Source of the DNA: Alphaproteobacteria bacterium
GTDB taxonomy: Bacteria; Pseudomonadota; Alphaproteobacteria; Rs-D84
Assembly (NCBI GenBank): GCA_017505705.1
Contig: JAFVOS010000006.1
Span: 25,311 to 89,310 of the forward strand
Reading direction: 5' to 3'
DNA length: 64,000 nt
Positions 15,780 to 24,474 of the stretch are shown here, one piece after another; position 1 is the stretch's first letter; each line of letters opens with the position of its first letter. The position numbers and the translations under genes were made by a program. The notes under the pieces are model-generated. The model was not told the DNA's origin. It searched no databases and saw only the letters and a list, made by a program, of their open reading frames with translations.

Positions 15780-17057
15780 TTATTCCTTTACAAATTTTGT
15801 TGGGTCAAAGGGGGCCCCCTTGTACCGAATTTCATAATGCAGGTGTGGGCCAGTCGAACGACCAGATGAACCACCAAGTCCGATGACGGTGCCGGGACGC
15901 ACCCAATCACCACGTGATACCATAATTTGGGACAGGTGTGCGTACAGTGTTGTAAAGCCCAGACCATGGTCTATTTCAACGGTTGTACCGTACCCTATTC
16001 TGTCACCTGCAGAAACCACACGACCTGGTGCAACTGCAAATAATTCAGTGCCAATTTTGCCAGCAAAGTCAATGCCCTTGTGTTTTTTGTTTTCACCTGT
16101 AAATGGATCTTTGCGTGTGCCATAGTTTGACGTTATGCGCATTTTTTTAACAGGTGCACCAATTGGCAAAACTTCGTTCAGGCGTTGTAATCCATGCCAC
16201 AGTTCCAGATTGTCTGCCAGTTTTTGGTATTTGCCATCTAATTCTTTGTCGAAATCAAGTGGGCTGAATGCGCTGCCAACGATTGGATTTGAAAATTTGT
16301 TCGCACGTGTGATTAATGCACGTTCGCTTAGTCCCAGTGCATTTACGGTGCTTTTAATCTTTTTTATGTTTTTGCGTAATTCTTCGGTGTTTTCATCGGT
16401 CATTGATGTGACTAAATCGACAATCTGGGTGTCAGCAGATGCAATTTGCGCCATAGATTCCATAACCTGACTGTTGCGTTTTTTTAACTCTTCGTTTTCT
16501 GCACGTGTCAGTTCGTATTCAATGGACAATTCTGACAGTTTGGTATATTCAGGCGCAAAATCGTCGTCTTTGAACATTTCTGTAATACGAGTGCGCAAAA
16601 AGTCCAGTTCGCCCCATGTTTTTATGCGGCTGTTCATTAATTTGTCTTTTTCTTCTGGCTTAAGGGATTTTTCATTCAGAATTTTGTCGTCAATTACATT
16701 TAAATTGCGAGCCAATTCATTAAATTTTGCTAAATAGGTCTGTATGTCTGTCATATGACGGTCATGGGTGGCATGCGCTTCTTCCAGTTGCTGGGTACGC
16801 TTTTGCAATAATGGGCGGTGATAGATAAATACATACGTTGACCAAGATGCCCACAAAGCCAAGCCAACCTTGCCACAAAAGCGTGTAAAGCGCCAAAAAC
16901 TGCTTTGTTTGAATGTGTAAACATTGCCACGTGGGGTGTCCATAACAGTGAATTCACGTGGTGGAAATATGCGAACAATACCGCGCCAGATGGCACGAAA
17001 TGGCGATGTTATAAACGCCCATAATGATGTAAAATGTCTGGTTATAAAATTAATCAT
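15780..17057 (-). CDS. Membrane-anchored M23 (LytM) family peptidase
   Basis: 425 residues. A membrane helix at about 57-77 (FCGKVGLALWASWSTYVFIY) anchors the protein, followed by a long periplasmic coiled coil (about 85-260). The C-terminal LytM domain contains the zinc ligands HKGIDFA (H and D), YAHLSQI and HLHYEIRY, so the catalytic residues are complete. Such enzymes cleave peptide cross-bridges in peptidoglycan. It is 4 bases upstream of bactofilin and overlaps trmN6 by 4 bases. I infer a shape- or division-related endopeptidase positioned by the bactofilin filament. Confidence 0.92.
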   Translation of the reverse strand: MINFITRHFTSLWAFITSPFRAIWRGIVRIFPPREFTVMDTPRGNVYTFKQSSFWRFTRFCGKVGLALWASWSTYVFIYHRPLLQKRTQQLEEAHATHDRHMTDIQTYLAKFNELARNLNVIDDKILNEKSLKPEEKDKLMNSRIKTWGELDFLRTRITEMFKDDDFAPEYTKLSELSIEYELTRAENEELKKRNSQVMESMAQIASADTQIVDLVTSMTDENTEELRKNIKKIKSTVNALGLSERALITRANKFSNPIVGSAFSPLDFDKELDGKYQKLADNLELWHGLQRLNEVLPIGAPVKKMRITSNYGTRKDPFTGENKKHKGIDFAGKIGTELFAVAPGRVVSAGDRIGYGTTVEIDHGLGFTTLYAHLSQIMVSRGDWVRPGTVIGLGGSSGRSTGPHLHYEIRYKGAPFDPTKFVKE

Positions 17058-17740
17058 TTCTTGGATACTTTAGACAAAGCTTGGGCAATAGTCAAGCCGT
17101 CCCGCAATATAGGCTCAAAATTCATGGGTAATCCCCGATGTAATGTTGTGCCAGTCTTGGCCCCAACACGACCACGTATAAGTACCCGTTCGGCAGTGTC
17201 TTGACCACCAAATAGAGGCAAGATATTTATGTCACCACAGCTGGCAGACATGACGGAAATTATGTCGGCAACCGTTAGTGCGTCTGTAATGATACAGCAA
17301 TATCCATTGGGTTTTGTGCGGGCGACACATCGTTTTACCCACTGGGGCAGATTTGCATTGTGGTGGGCGTTGTGCTTGGCTGGTGTTCCACGAAAGTATG
17401 GTGGGTTTGACACAACCAAGTCAAATGTGCGGTTTGTGCGCCATGTGGATATGTCTGCCTGGATTAATTCCAGCTGATGGTTGTTTAGTTTGGCGTTGTC
17501 AGCGGCACTTGCCAGCATTTGTTCAGATGTATCCAGTCCTGTGATGGTGGCAGATGGATTGTTGGCCAGTATGCATAAGGATACACCGCCACTGCCAATG
17601 CCAACGTCCAGGACAGAGTGTATGTTTTTTGTTGGGGCAAACGCTGCCAGCCATACTGCGTCGGATGTCGGATTGTAAGTTCCACGACGCATACGAACCC
17701 GTCCGCCCATTAAGGTAAAAATTTCTTGTTTTTCAGACAT
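17054..17740 (-). CDS. trmN6: tRNA1(Val) adenine-37 N6-methyltransferase-like protein
   Basis: SAM-dependent methyltransferase of the YfiC/TrmN6 type. The SAM motif I is VLDVGIGSGGVSLCI and the catalytic N6-adenine motif is NPPYF (in LVVSNPPYFRG). The N-terminal MGGRVRMRRGTYNPTSDAV matches the family start before the SAM domain. Possible starts are TTG 17767, ATG 17758 and ATG 17740; I prefer 17740 (MSEKQEIF) because the divergent gene at 17779 needs promoter room. It is the first gene of the operon with the M23 peptidase, bactofilin and rpiB. The exact substrate is inferred from family only. Confidence 0.82.
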   Translation of the reverse strand: MSEKQEIFTLMGGRVRMRRGTYNPTSDAVWLAAFAPTKNIHSVLDVGIGSGGVSLCILANNPSATITGLDTSEQMLASAADNAKLNNHQLELIQADISTWRTNRTFDLVVSNPPYFRGTPAKHNAHHNANLPQWVKRCVARTKPNGYCCIITDALTVADIISVMSASCGDINILPLFGGQDTAERVLIRGRVGAKTGTTLHRGLPMNFEPILRDGLTIAQALSKVSKK

Positions 17741-17778
17741 ACCTATATAATAATTCATCAAAATCAAAAGGCAAGTCT

Positions 17779-18768
17779 ATGTTTAATGATGTTATTGTTG
17801 TACAAAGTGCGGTAAGTGCGTTTAATAATGCGGCCTTGTTTGCCCCAGCTTTTTTTTGGTGGGCTATATTGGCTGTGCCTTTGATGATTGTGGTATGGTG
17901 GTGTGCGCCGACAATTTTGGATAAGTTGCAATGGGGTTCGAATAATTTTATGGCACGCTGTGGTGTATGGTTGTCTGTTTTTACATTTTTGTGGTTGGTT
18001 TTGTTCGGTGGAAATTATCAGGTTTTGCGTGATGGGGCGACTGTTTTGCCGTTTATGATTGCGGTGGTTGTGTTTTTGACGTCTTTGTTCGTTGGATCAC
18101 ATATTAGAGATTTTGACGCTTATAAACCAAGCGTTTATGTGCGTGTTGCATGTACAACGGTTTTAATAATTGCGCTGGGACTGTCAGATATGCATGCGTG
18201 GTGGGGGCCTGTGTTGCAAATCGGTGCATGTGTTGCGGGGTGGTGCTTTGGGCGTTTGGCGAATGGCGCAATGCGACCCGCAGCAGGGATGGTTTTGATT
18301 ATGTTGATGGTTGTTGCGTCAATGCTGATGCAACCAGAATTTTTTAGATTTGGTCAATTGGGAAATTTGACCCCAATTCATTTGTTGTTCATTATGTTGA
18401 TGGCTGTTTGTGGTATGGCGGTGGTTGCGATAAATAACGTTAAACCTTTGGCGCGGATTGGTAATGGTGTATATGTTAAGTTAAAATGGTTAATGCGTGT
18501 TATTGTTTTGTTAACAATGGCGTTGTTTTTATTGACTGAATCAGTTCCGTTGTTCTTTGGTGTTTGTGTGTCAACGTTGGTTATGTTTGCAATGTCTGTA
18601 TGGCATTGTAATAGAGTCACAGGAGCATTGTCAGATCAGCTGTTGGCAATAATGTTGGTGCTGTTTGGGGCGATGACATGTATGCCTGTCGTCAGTGCAA
18701 TGGGGGTGTTGTGGTGGACAATTTTGCCACGACAGGGATTTTGGACTGAAATTAAACGGTTGTTATAG
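17779..18768 (+). CDS. Polytopic membrane protein of unknown function
   Basis: 329 residues, very hydrophobic, with about nine or ten membrane helices (for example FFWWAILAVPLMIVVWWC, VWLSVFTFLWLVLFGG, AAGMVLIMLMVVASMLM, LLAIMLVLFGAMTCM). Trp-rich and Met-rich; few charged residues fall in the core. There is no transporter signature, GT or acyltransferase motif that I can identify. The ribosome-binding site is AAAGGC. It is divergent from trmN6 and lies about 85 bases before lpxA without a visible terminator, so co-transcription with lpxA-lpxB is possible. Confidence 0.75.
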   Translation: MFNDVIVVQSAVSAFNNAALFAPAFFWWAILAVPLMIVVWWCAPTILDKLQWGSNNFMARCGVWLSVFTFLWLVLFGGNYQVLRDGATVLPFMIAVVVFLTSLFVGSHIRDFDAYKPSVYVRVACTTVLIIALGLSDMHAWWGPVLQIGACVAGWCFGRLANGAMRPAAGMVLIMLMVVASMLMQPEFFRFGQLGNLTPIHLLFIMLMAVCGMAVVAINNVKPLARIGNGVYVKLKWLMRVIVLLTMALFLLTESVPLFFGVCVSTLVMFAMSVWHCNRVTGALSDQLLAIMLVLFGAMTCMPVVSAMGVLWWTILPRQGFWTEIKRLL

Positions 18769-18852
18769 TTTGTTATATTTCTTTAATACCAATTTTTGTC
18801 ATAATAATGTATGATTTCTGCAGTGTTAATGTAAAAACAAAGAAGTTATATT

Positions 18853-19650
18853 ATGGCGATACATCCAACTGCTATTATTCATGAAGGTGCAAAATTGGGC
18901 GCAGATTGTAAAATTGGCCCATATTGTATTATTGGTTCAAATGTTGTCCTGGGGGATCGTGTGGAATTGGTTTCACATGTTGTTATAGATGGAAAAACAT
19001 CAATTGGTGATGATTCTATTGTATATCCGTTCGCTGTGCTGGGCGTGATGAGCCAAGATTTAAAGTGGCAGGATGAAGCAACAATGACCGGGTTGCGCAT
19101 CGGTAAAAGGTGTAAAATTCGTGAATATGCAACAATTCATTCTGGAACACCTGCGTCTGATGGTACAGTTATTGGTGATGACTGTCAGATTATGGTTAAT
19201 GCGCACGTTGGTCATGACTGCAAGGTCGGAAACAGTGTTGTTATGTCAAATTTGGTTCAGGTCGCAGGACATGTTGAAATTGAAGATTTTGCAATATTGT
19301 CTGGCGGCGTGATGGTGTTGCAGTTTGCACGTATTGGGCGTAATGCATTTATTGGTGGTATGTCGGGGGTTGGTAATGACGTGTTGCCATATGCAATATA
19401 TGATGGTAATCGTGCTGTTTATCGTACAATTAATCGTGTTGGGTTGATGCGTCATGGCTTTACAAATGACGATATGCATGCAATTCATTCTGTATACTCG
19501 GCTGTATTTCGTGACGCCGAAGGAACGGTTGCGGAACGCCTGGCCAAAGTGCGCAAGGAAGTAAAAAATAACAAATATGCCATGGATGCCATTGACTTTA
19601 TTGAAAATCGTTCAAAACGTGGTATTGGAACATCTAAAAATGCAGAATAA
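18853..19650 (+). CDS. lpxA: UDP-N-acetylglucosamine O-acyltransferase
   Basis: First enzyme of lipid A synthesis: transfers a 3-hydroxyacyl chain from ACP to UDP-GlcNAc. 265 residues with hexapeptide left-handed beta-helix repeats from residue 2 (IHPTAIIHEGAKLGADCKIG) to about 190, then the helical C-terminal domain. The catalytic His is H121 in NAHVGHDCKVG. The conserved HQF of the acyl-chain region is changed to LQF (L156), a departure from the E. coli residue. In many alphaproteobacteria lpxI stands between lpxA and lpxB; here lpxB follows directly with an 11-base overlap. Confidence 0.95.
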   Translation: MAIHPTAIIHEGAKLGADCKIGPYCIIGSNVVLGDRVELVSHVVIDGKTSIGDDSIVYPFAVLGVMSQDLKWQDEATMTGLRIGKRCKIREYATIHSGTPASDGTVIGDDCQIMVNAHVGHDCKVGNSVVMSNLVQVAGHVEIEDFAILSGGVMVLQFARIGRNAFIGGMSGVGNDVLPYAIYDGNRAVYRTINRVGLMRHGFTNDDMHAIHSVYSAVFRDAEGTVAERLAKVRKEVKNNKYAMDAIDFIENRSKRGIGTSKNAE

Positions 19651-20779
19651 AAAGAAAACAGTATTTGTAATTGCCGGCGAAGTTTCTGGCGATGTATTGG
19701 GGGCGCGTATCATGCAGCAAATGCCAGATGCGCGCTTTGTTGGTATTGGTGGTGAAAACATGGTTGCGGCTGGATTAAAACCATTGTTTCCAATGGGTGA
19801 TTTGGCTGTTATGGGTATTGTAGAGGTTGTCGCACATGCCCGTACGTTAACACGCAGAATTCGTGAAACAGTTAATGCTGTACTGGATATTAAACCAGAT
19901 GTTGTGTTAAGTATTGATGCCCCGGGATTTGTTAAAAGTGTAATTAAGCAAATTAAGAAAACTGATGCTGGTCAGGAATTGATAAAAAATGGTTTGCGTT
20001 TTCAGCATGTGGTTGCCCCCCAGGTTTGGGCATGGCGTTCGGGACGTGCAAAAAAATATGCGAAAACATTTGATAAATTATATGCTTTCTTTGATTTTGA
20101 GGTGCCCTATTTTACCAAACATGGTTTGGATACGGTTGCGGTTGGTCATCCGATTGCAGATGGTATAATTGGTAAGTTTGATGCACTGAAAAGTAATACA
20201 AAAGAAAAAATTATAACCCTGGTTCCAGGCAGCCGTATGTCAGAAGTAAGGCGTCTGATGCCAATAATGCGTGATGTGGTTGATATGTTGTCACGCAATG
20301 GGTTCTTGGGGTACAAGTTTGTTATTCCGACAGTAGAAACAACAGCTGACTATATTAAGGATGAGATTGCAAAATGGAATGTTAAACCGATCTTAGTGCC
20401 GTCCAACGAAAGATATGCTGTTTATTCTAAGACTTATATTGCAATTGTTGCAAGTGGTACTGTTTCTGCAGAATTGGCAATGATGCATGTGCCGACAATT
20501 GTGGTGTATAAGATGAATCCGGTGACAATGTGGTTTGCCCGCAGAATGATTCATGTCAAATGGGTGTCTTTGGTTAATATTTTGCTTAATCGAATGGTGT
20601 ATCCAGAACTGTTGGGTGGGGATGCAAATCCGGAAAAAATAATCGAAGCTTTTGGGCAATTAACAATACCATCGGTTCGAGAAAAAATGATTGCAGAATT
20701 AAAATCTGCTGATAAATTATGGCATCGTGGTGGTGGGGCCAGCAAGGTTATAGCCGACCAGGTAATGGAATCAATTTAG
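19640..20779 (+). CDS. lpxB: Lipid A disaccharide synthase
   Basis: GT19 enzyme joining UDP-diacylglucosamine and lipid X into the lipid A disaccharide. The start at 19640 (MQNKKKTVFVIAGEVSGD) is the family-typical one; the frame stays open upstream only through lpxA. AGEVSGDVLGARIM, VDAPGF-like SIDAPGFV, HVVAPQVWAWRSGRAKK, LPGSR-like LVPGSRMSEV, and SGTVSAELAMMHVPTIVVYKMNP are all typical. 379 residues, normal length. Translationally coupled with lpxA. Together they show that the organism makes lipid A. Confidence 0.96.
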   Translation: MQNKKKTVFVIAGEVSGDVLGARIMQQMPDARFVGIGGENMVAAGLKPLFPMGDLAVMGIVEVVAHARTLTRRIRETVNAVLDIKPDVVLSIDAPGFVKSVIKQIKKTDAGQELIKNGLRFQHVVAPQVWAWRSGRAKKYAKTFDKLYAFFDFEVPYFTKHGLDTVAVGHPIADGIIGKFDALKSNTKEKIITLVPGSRMSEVRRLMPIMRDVVDMLSRNGFLGYKFVIPTVETTADYIKDEIAKWNVKPILVPSNERYAVYSKTYIAIVASGTVSAELAMMHVPTIVVYKMNPVTMWFARRMIHVKWVSLVNILLNRMVYPELLGGDANPEKIIEAFGQLTIPSVREKMIAELKSADKLWHRGGGASKVIADQVMESI

Positions 20780-20783
20780 TTTT

Positions 20784-20813
20784 AAAAAAAAGCCCCTTGT
20801 TGGGGGCTTTTTT
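20784..20813. terminator. Bidirectional terminator after lpxB
   Basis: AAAAGCCCC-TTGTT-GGGGGCTTTTTT between lpxB and the convergent giant secreted protein. Confidence 0.88.
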
Positions 20814-20834
20814 AATCCTGTATTAAATGCATTT

Positions 20835-23516
20835 TTACATTGCCAATCCTTCGGGAACTTCCGTATCGTTGATGATAACAGAATCACATAATTCTTGACT
20901 GTTAATTATGTTATAGCCTTCTTCGTCATCACGTTTACGGACCATTGGACATACCTGGTTGTCGCTTGAGAACAGAGCACGTGTACACCATGCTGTTTCG
21001 TCGTCTACAGCTTCGGTGTTTGTGGTTGTATAGCGGCAAGACGAGTCGTTCATGCCATGTGCCTGTGGTAAAATAGGCATGCATTTTGCTGTTTTACCAT
21101 TTTTGCTGCGTCGGGCACCATTTTCCCAACATGAACATGTGCCCCAAGATTGTGTGTCAACGGATAATGTATAGTTGCGTGGACACATGTCTTCATGTGC
21201 CATAACGCCAAAGTATTCTTCAATTTTACTGCCTTCGCCATATTCAAAATTTGCCTTGCACAGGTTGTTTGGATCATAGTTTTTGCTGATATATTGTCTT
21301 TCTACAAAGCGTCCCTGGATGTTAGAGCACTGGGTTGTTAATATGTCGACCACCTGGTTATATATTTCGGTGGCAACCCCCGTTGAGCGCAGACGACGAT
21401 TAGAAAATTCGGAATCACTTGTGGAATATAAACCATATAATTTTGAATAATCTGTAATACCTGAATTTTCTGGTGGTTTTTGACCAATGACAGTTATCTT
21501 TTTGTTGTTGGCATTGGTGTCTTCGTATACAAACATTTTATCCAATCCGCCAAATGCGGCTTCTATGATTTTTGTGTCGTTGCAGGATTCGATATTTTGC
21601 AGCTGTTTGGCGCATGTGGAAACATATCTGACCCATCCGCCCTTGTATATGGATTCGTTCTTAAAGAATTCTTTCTTGTAGCTGGCATCGTATTCTGGGT
21701 TATCTTTACCATCCTCGGTTTTTTCGCGTGTTTTTATATCATACCAATCCTCACTGATTACTTCGTATAGTGTAAACCAATCTGGCGCAGTTCCCGTATT
21801 TGGGGTGAAAATACCACTGTATGGATAATAGAAGTTTTCATAGCCTGTTCCACCGAAACTGTCAAAGCATTGCTTTGCTACGGCACGACAAGCTGCCAAA
21901 ATATCTGTGTCTTGGCGACGATCAATGTATTGAGATATTATGTCGCCGTCAAACATGTTATTGCATGATTGAACATAGTCTGTACACATTGCACTGTTCA
22001 GCGCAACACGATCTGGTTGAATTGACAGACCGCTGTCACCCAATAATTCTTTCATGGCATCGGTCATTGACTGGTCCCCGTTCATATAGCATGCGGATAC
22101 AAAATCAAAGCATCCTTGACGGATTTCGGATACTTTGGACTTTTGGGCATAGTAGATGGCCAACATTGCTTTGTCCAGGTATTCGGCCCATACGTCGTCG
22201 GCAATTTCTGTACATTTGTCCAAGGCATCAGATGCAAATTTTTTCGTTTTATTTTCAAAGTTTTGTACAAATTTTCGGTTGTTTGTGATTTTTGATAGTT
22301 TTTGATTCGCTGCATCGACCCCAGATGAAAATGTTAACAGTTCTTCCAGTTTATAAAAATTTGCTACACCTGCAATTGGTTTGCCTGTTTCTAAATTGAT
22401 GTATTCACCATTGTCCAGGCATCTGTGATATCCAGCCCCACAAACCTGTTCGCTAAGTATTGCAGTTTCAACCTGGTTCAGACATGTCGTAAAGTCAGAT
22501 GAATTATGTTTTTGGCGGTTTTCAACACGTGCCAGGTCAAGCATTGCACTGCCTTCACGTATGGAAGATTTCATTTGCTTTTGTGTGTTGGTTATTGCTG
22601 TTTGTACAGTGTTACAGTCTTGTTCAACCGCCATCAGGTATGCAGTAATTGCACGCTGTAATGATGCGTCATTGCAATCTTCACGTACGGCATTACGGCA
22701 TTGTGGATATACGGCATTATACAGGTTTTGACCGTTGTATTTGGCAATTGCTTGGCCGGCATCCATGGTGCCAAATGCATTTGCGGTGTCAAAAGACAGG
22801 TTAATAGAATTTAAGTCTGTATATTTGCCACCAACATTTGTATCTTTGCCACGGATAGAATTCATAATTGCTTGTAATAATGCCTTGGATGCAGATGTGT
22901 CGTCTGTTAGGGCTTTTTCACCTTCGGATGCGGTTTTCATCGCAGATGCCTGGGCAGCTGTCATCCCAACGACAGTCAGGTTTTCATTAAATGCTGTTAA
23001 TTGTTCGCCGGCGTCATTTAATACCTTGCGTGCTTCGGTTAAATCAAAAACACGATTGCTGCAAGAGCATCTGCGATAATCGTCATTTTTCAGACTGCAG
23101 AACTGGTCCATGCAAGTAAAATAAGAGTTTTTGCAGCGCTCATATTCTGCACCAGTGCGTGTTTGCGTTAAGTCAACAGAATTTGTTTGTGTGTTTGTGG
23201 CACGTGCAGTCACCTTTTGTACAGGGGCAGATGTGCTTTTCGATGTTTTTTCTGTTCTGGGTGACATGTCAGCGGTGGTGGCTGTGCGTGCGGTTGTAGA
23301 ACGTGAATATACAGGTACACGAACAGCCGGTTTAGAATTTCGTGATGAAACGGATTGGTTGGTGTGATTGCTTCGCACACTGGTTGTGGATACACGTTGG
23401 GTGTTTGCTGTATTGCCATTTTTTGTGCGTACAGCCACATTGCCGTCACGTGTGACGGCACCTGCCCCGCTTAAAAATATCAGGCACGATACGGTAAAAA
23501 TCAGAATCTTTCTCAT
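20835..23516 (-). CDS. Giant Cys-rich secreted protein, paralogue of the one at 50.9-53.3 kb
   Basis: 893 residues with a signal peptide (MRKILIFTVSCLIFLSGAGA), then about 110 residues of Ser/Thr/Arg-rich low complexity. The core begins with YERCKNSYFTCMDQFC...YRRCSCSNRVFD (about 127-160). Further Cys-bearing blocks include VEQDCNTVQ, CGAGYHRCLDNGEYINLETG, DDVWAEYLDKAM and GTCSCWENGARR. The first four blocks each have a counterpart in the 50.9 kb protein, showing common ancestry over most of the length. Many cysteines, no transmembrane helix after the signal, no known catalytic motif. Probably an exported, disulfide-bonded envelope or surface protein (inference). Not a family I can name. Confidence 0.82.
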   Translation of the reverse strand: MRKILIFTVSCLIFLSGAGAVTRDGNVAVRTKNGNTANTQRVSTTSVRSNHTNQSVSSRNSKPAVRVPVYSRSTTARTATTADMSPRTEKTSKSTSAPVQKVTARATNTQTNSVDLTQTRTGAEYERCKNSYFTCMDQFCSLKNDDYRRCSCSNRVFDLTEARKVLNDAGEQLTAFNENLTVVGMTAAQASAMKTASEGEKALTDDTSASKALLQAIMNSIRGKDTNVGGKYTDLNSINLSFDTANAFGTMDAGQAIAKYNGQNLYNAVYPQCRNAVREDCNDASLQRAITAYLMAVEQDCNTVQTAITNTQKQMKSSIREGSAMLDLARVENRQKHNSSDFTTCLNQVETAILSEQVCGAGYHRCLDNGEYINLETGKPIAGVANFYKLEELLTFSSGVDAANQKLSKITNNRKFVQNFENKTKKFASDALDKCTEIADDVWAEYLDKAMLAIYYAQKSKVSEIRQGCFDFVSACYMNGDQSMTDAMKELLGDSGLSIQPDRVALNSAMCTDYVQSCNNMFDGDIISQYIDRRQDTDILAACRAVAKQCFDSFGGTGYENFYYPYSGIFTPNTGTAPDWFTLYEVISEDWYDIKTREKTEDGKDNPEYDASYKKEFFKNESIYKGGWVRYVSTCAKQLQNIESCNDTKIIEAAFGGLDKMFVYEDTNANNKKITVIGQKPPENSGITDYSKLYGLYSTSDSEFSNRRLRSTGVATEIYNQVVDILTTQCSNIQGRFVERQYISKNYDPNNLCKANFEYGEGSKIEEYFGVMAHEDMCPRNYTLSVDTQSWGTCSCWENGARRSKNGKTAKCMPILPQAHGMNDSSCRYTTTNTEAVDDETAWCTRALFSSDNQVCPMVRKRDDEEGYNIINSQELCDSVIINDTEVPEGLAM

Positions 23517-23618
23517 CTTCTTTGAAATGTTAGCAAATTTATAAAAATCAGGGCAAGTGAAAAGATGATTTTGAATATATGATTTTAATGATATTTTTTA
23601 GATTGTTGGTTATTTTTC

Positions 23619-23648
23619 TTGTTGCATTTGGGGGATTTTTAATATAAT
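23619..23648 (+). promoter_or_regulatory. Promoter of tRNA cluster
   Basis: TTGTTG (23619-23624), 18-base spacer, perfect TATAAT (23643-23648), about 13 bases before tRNA-Leu. Confidence 0.6.
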
Positions 23649-23661
23649 ATATCAGACGCCT

Positions 23662-23748
23662 GCGGATATGGCGGAATTGGTAGACGCGCTAGTTTCAGGT
23701 ACTAGTGGTGGCGACACCTTGGAAGTTCGAGTCTTCTTATCCGCACCA
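23662..23748 (+). tRNA. tRNA-Leu (anticodon CAG)
   Basis: 87 bases with encoded CCA. Acceptor GCGGATA pairs with TATCCGC. The anticodon loop TTCAGGT is closed by CTAGT/ACTAG. It has the long variable arm typical of leucine tRNAs. Confidence 0.93.
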
Positions 23749-23753
23749 ATTTT

Positions 23754-23829
23754 GGGGTTGTAGCTCAGCTGATAGAGCGCTACGTTCGCATCGTAGAGGT
23801 CGTGGGTTTGAGTCCCATCAGCTCCACCA
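23754..23829 (+). tRNA. tRNA-Ala (anticodon CGC)
   Basis: 76 bases with encoded CCA. Acceptor GGGGTTG pairs with CAGCTCC and contains the G3-U70 wobble that marks alanine tRNA. The anticodon loop is TTCGCAT in stem CTACG/CGTAG. Confidence 0.95.
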
Positions 23830-23850
23830 GATTGTGTGTTATGAGTCTTC

Positions 23851-23937
23851 GGGGATATGGCGGAATGGTAGACGCTGAGGACTTAAAATCCTTTGGTCAT
23901 TGCGACCGTGTGGGTTCAAGTCCCACTATCCCCACCA
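23851..23937 (+). tRNA. tRNA-Leu (anticodon TAA)
   Basis: 87 bases with encoded CCA. Acceptor GGGGATA pairs with TATCCCC. The anticodon loop is CTTAAAA, and a long variable arm is present. Confidence 0.94.
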
Positions 23938-23984
23938 CCGTTTTAGAATACACATGTTCGCCGTATGGCGATTTTTTTTTAAAA

Positions 23985-24061
23985 GGATGAATAGCTCAGT
24001 TGGTTAGAGCATCACGTTCACATCGTGGGGGTCGCTGGTTCGAGTCCAGTTTCATCCACCA
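23985..24061 (+). tRNA. tRNA-Val (anticodon CAC)
   Basis: 77 bases with encoded CCA. Acceptor GGATGAA pairs with TTCATCC. The anticodon loop is TTCACAT in stem TCACG/CGTGG. Confidence 0.94.
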
Positions 24062-24068
24062 AAATTAA

Positions 24069-24092
24069 AAATCCCCCATGTCGGGGGATTTT
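24069..24092. terminator. Bidirectional terminator after tRNA cluster
   Basis: AAATCCCCC-ATGT-CGGGGGATTTT between tRNA-Val and the convergent small secreted-protein gene. Confidence 0.88.
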
Positions 24093-24410
24093 CTATCTTA
24101 AGCCCTTGGCACGACAGCATGCCGATGCGGCTGCCTTCCAATCTGAATATTGTTTTGATGGATTGCGCAGGTCTTTCCATGGTTGCCAACCGCCACAGTT
24201 CTTGTTCGCACCGGTGCCAGAACATTTTACATAACGGCGCAAAGAACAAGTTTGGTTTGAAACCTTGCCAGATGGGGTTGTGCATTTTACAACGATATTT
24301 TGATTCTTGGCATCGTTTTTACCCAATTCACGTGAAGATAAAACCTGGTACGCAGATGCAGATGTAATGCCCAGACTAATAATCATAAGTGCAGATATTA
24401 TCTTTTTCAT
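24093..24410 (-). CDS. Small secreted Cys-containing protein
   Basis: 105 residues from ATG 24410, chosen because GGGGGAAAAA precedes it and it starts a clean signal peptide (MKKIISALMIISLGITSASA); the frame extends upstream without a good start. The mature protein has six cysteines (VKCTTP, QTCSLRRYVKC, KNCGGW, SACCRAKG) and ends basic. No family recognised. It is the last gene of a minus-strand run that begins with a prepilin peptidase, 64 bases after the preceding gene, so it may be part of that operon. Confidence 0.75.
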   Translation of the reverse strand: MKKIISALMIISLGITSASAYQVLSSRELGKNDAKNQNIVVKCTTPSGKVSNQTCSLRRYVKCSGTGANKNCGGWQPWKDLRNPSKQYSDWKAAASACCRAKGLR

Positions 24411-24474
24411 TTTTTCCCCCATGTGTTCACTTATATTATATGTAAATGTATACAAAAATACAACAGGAATAAAT

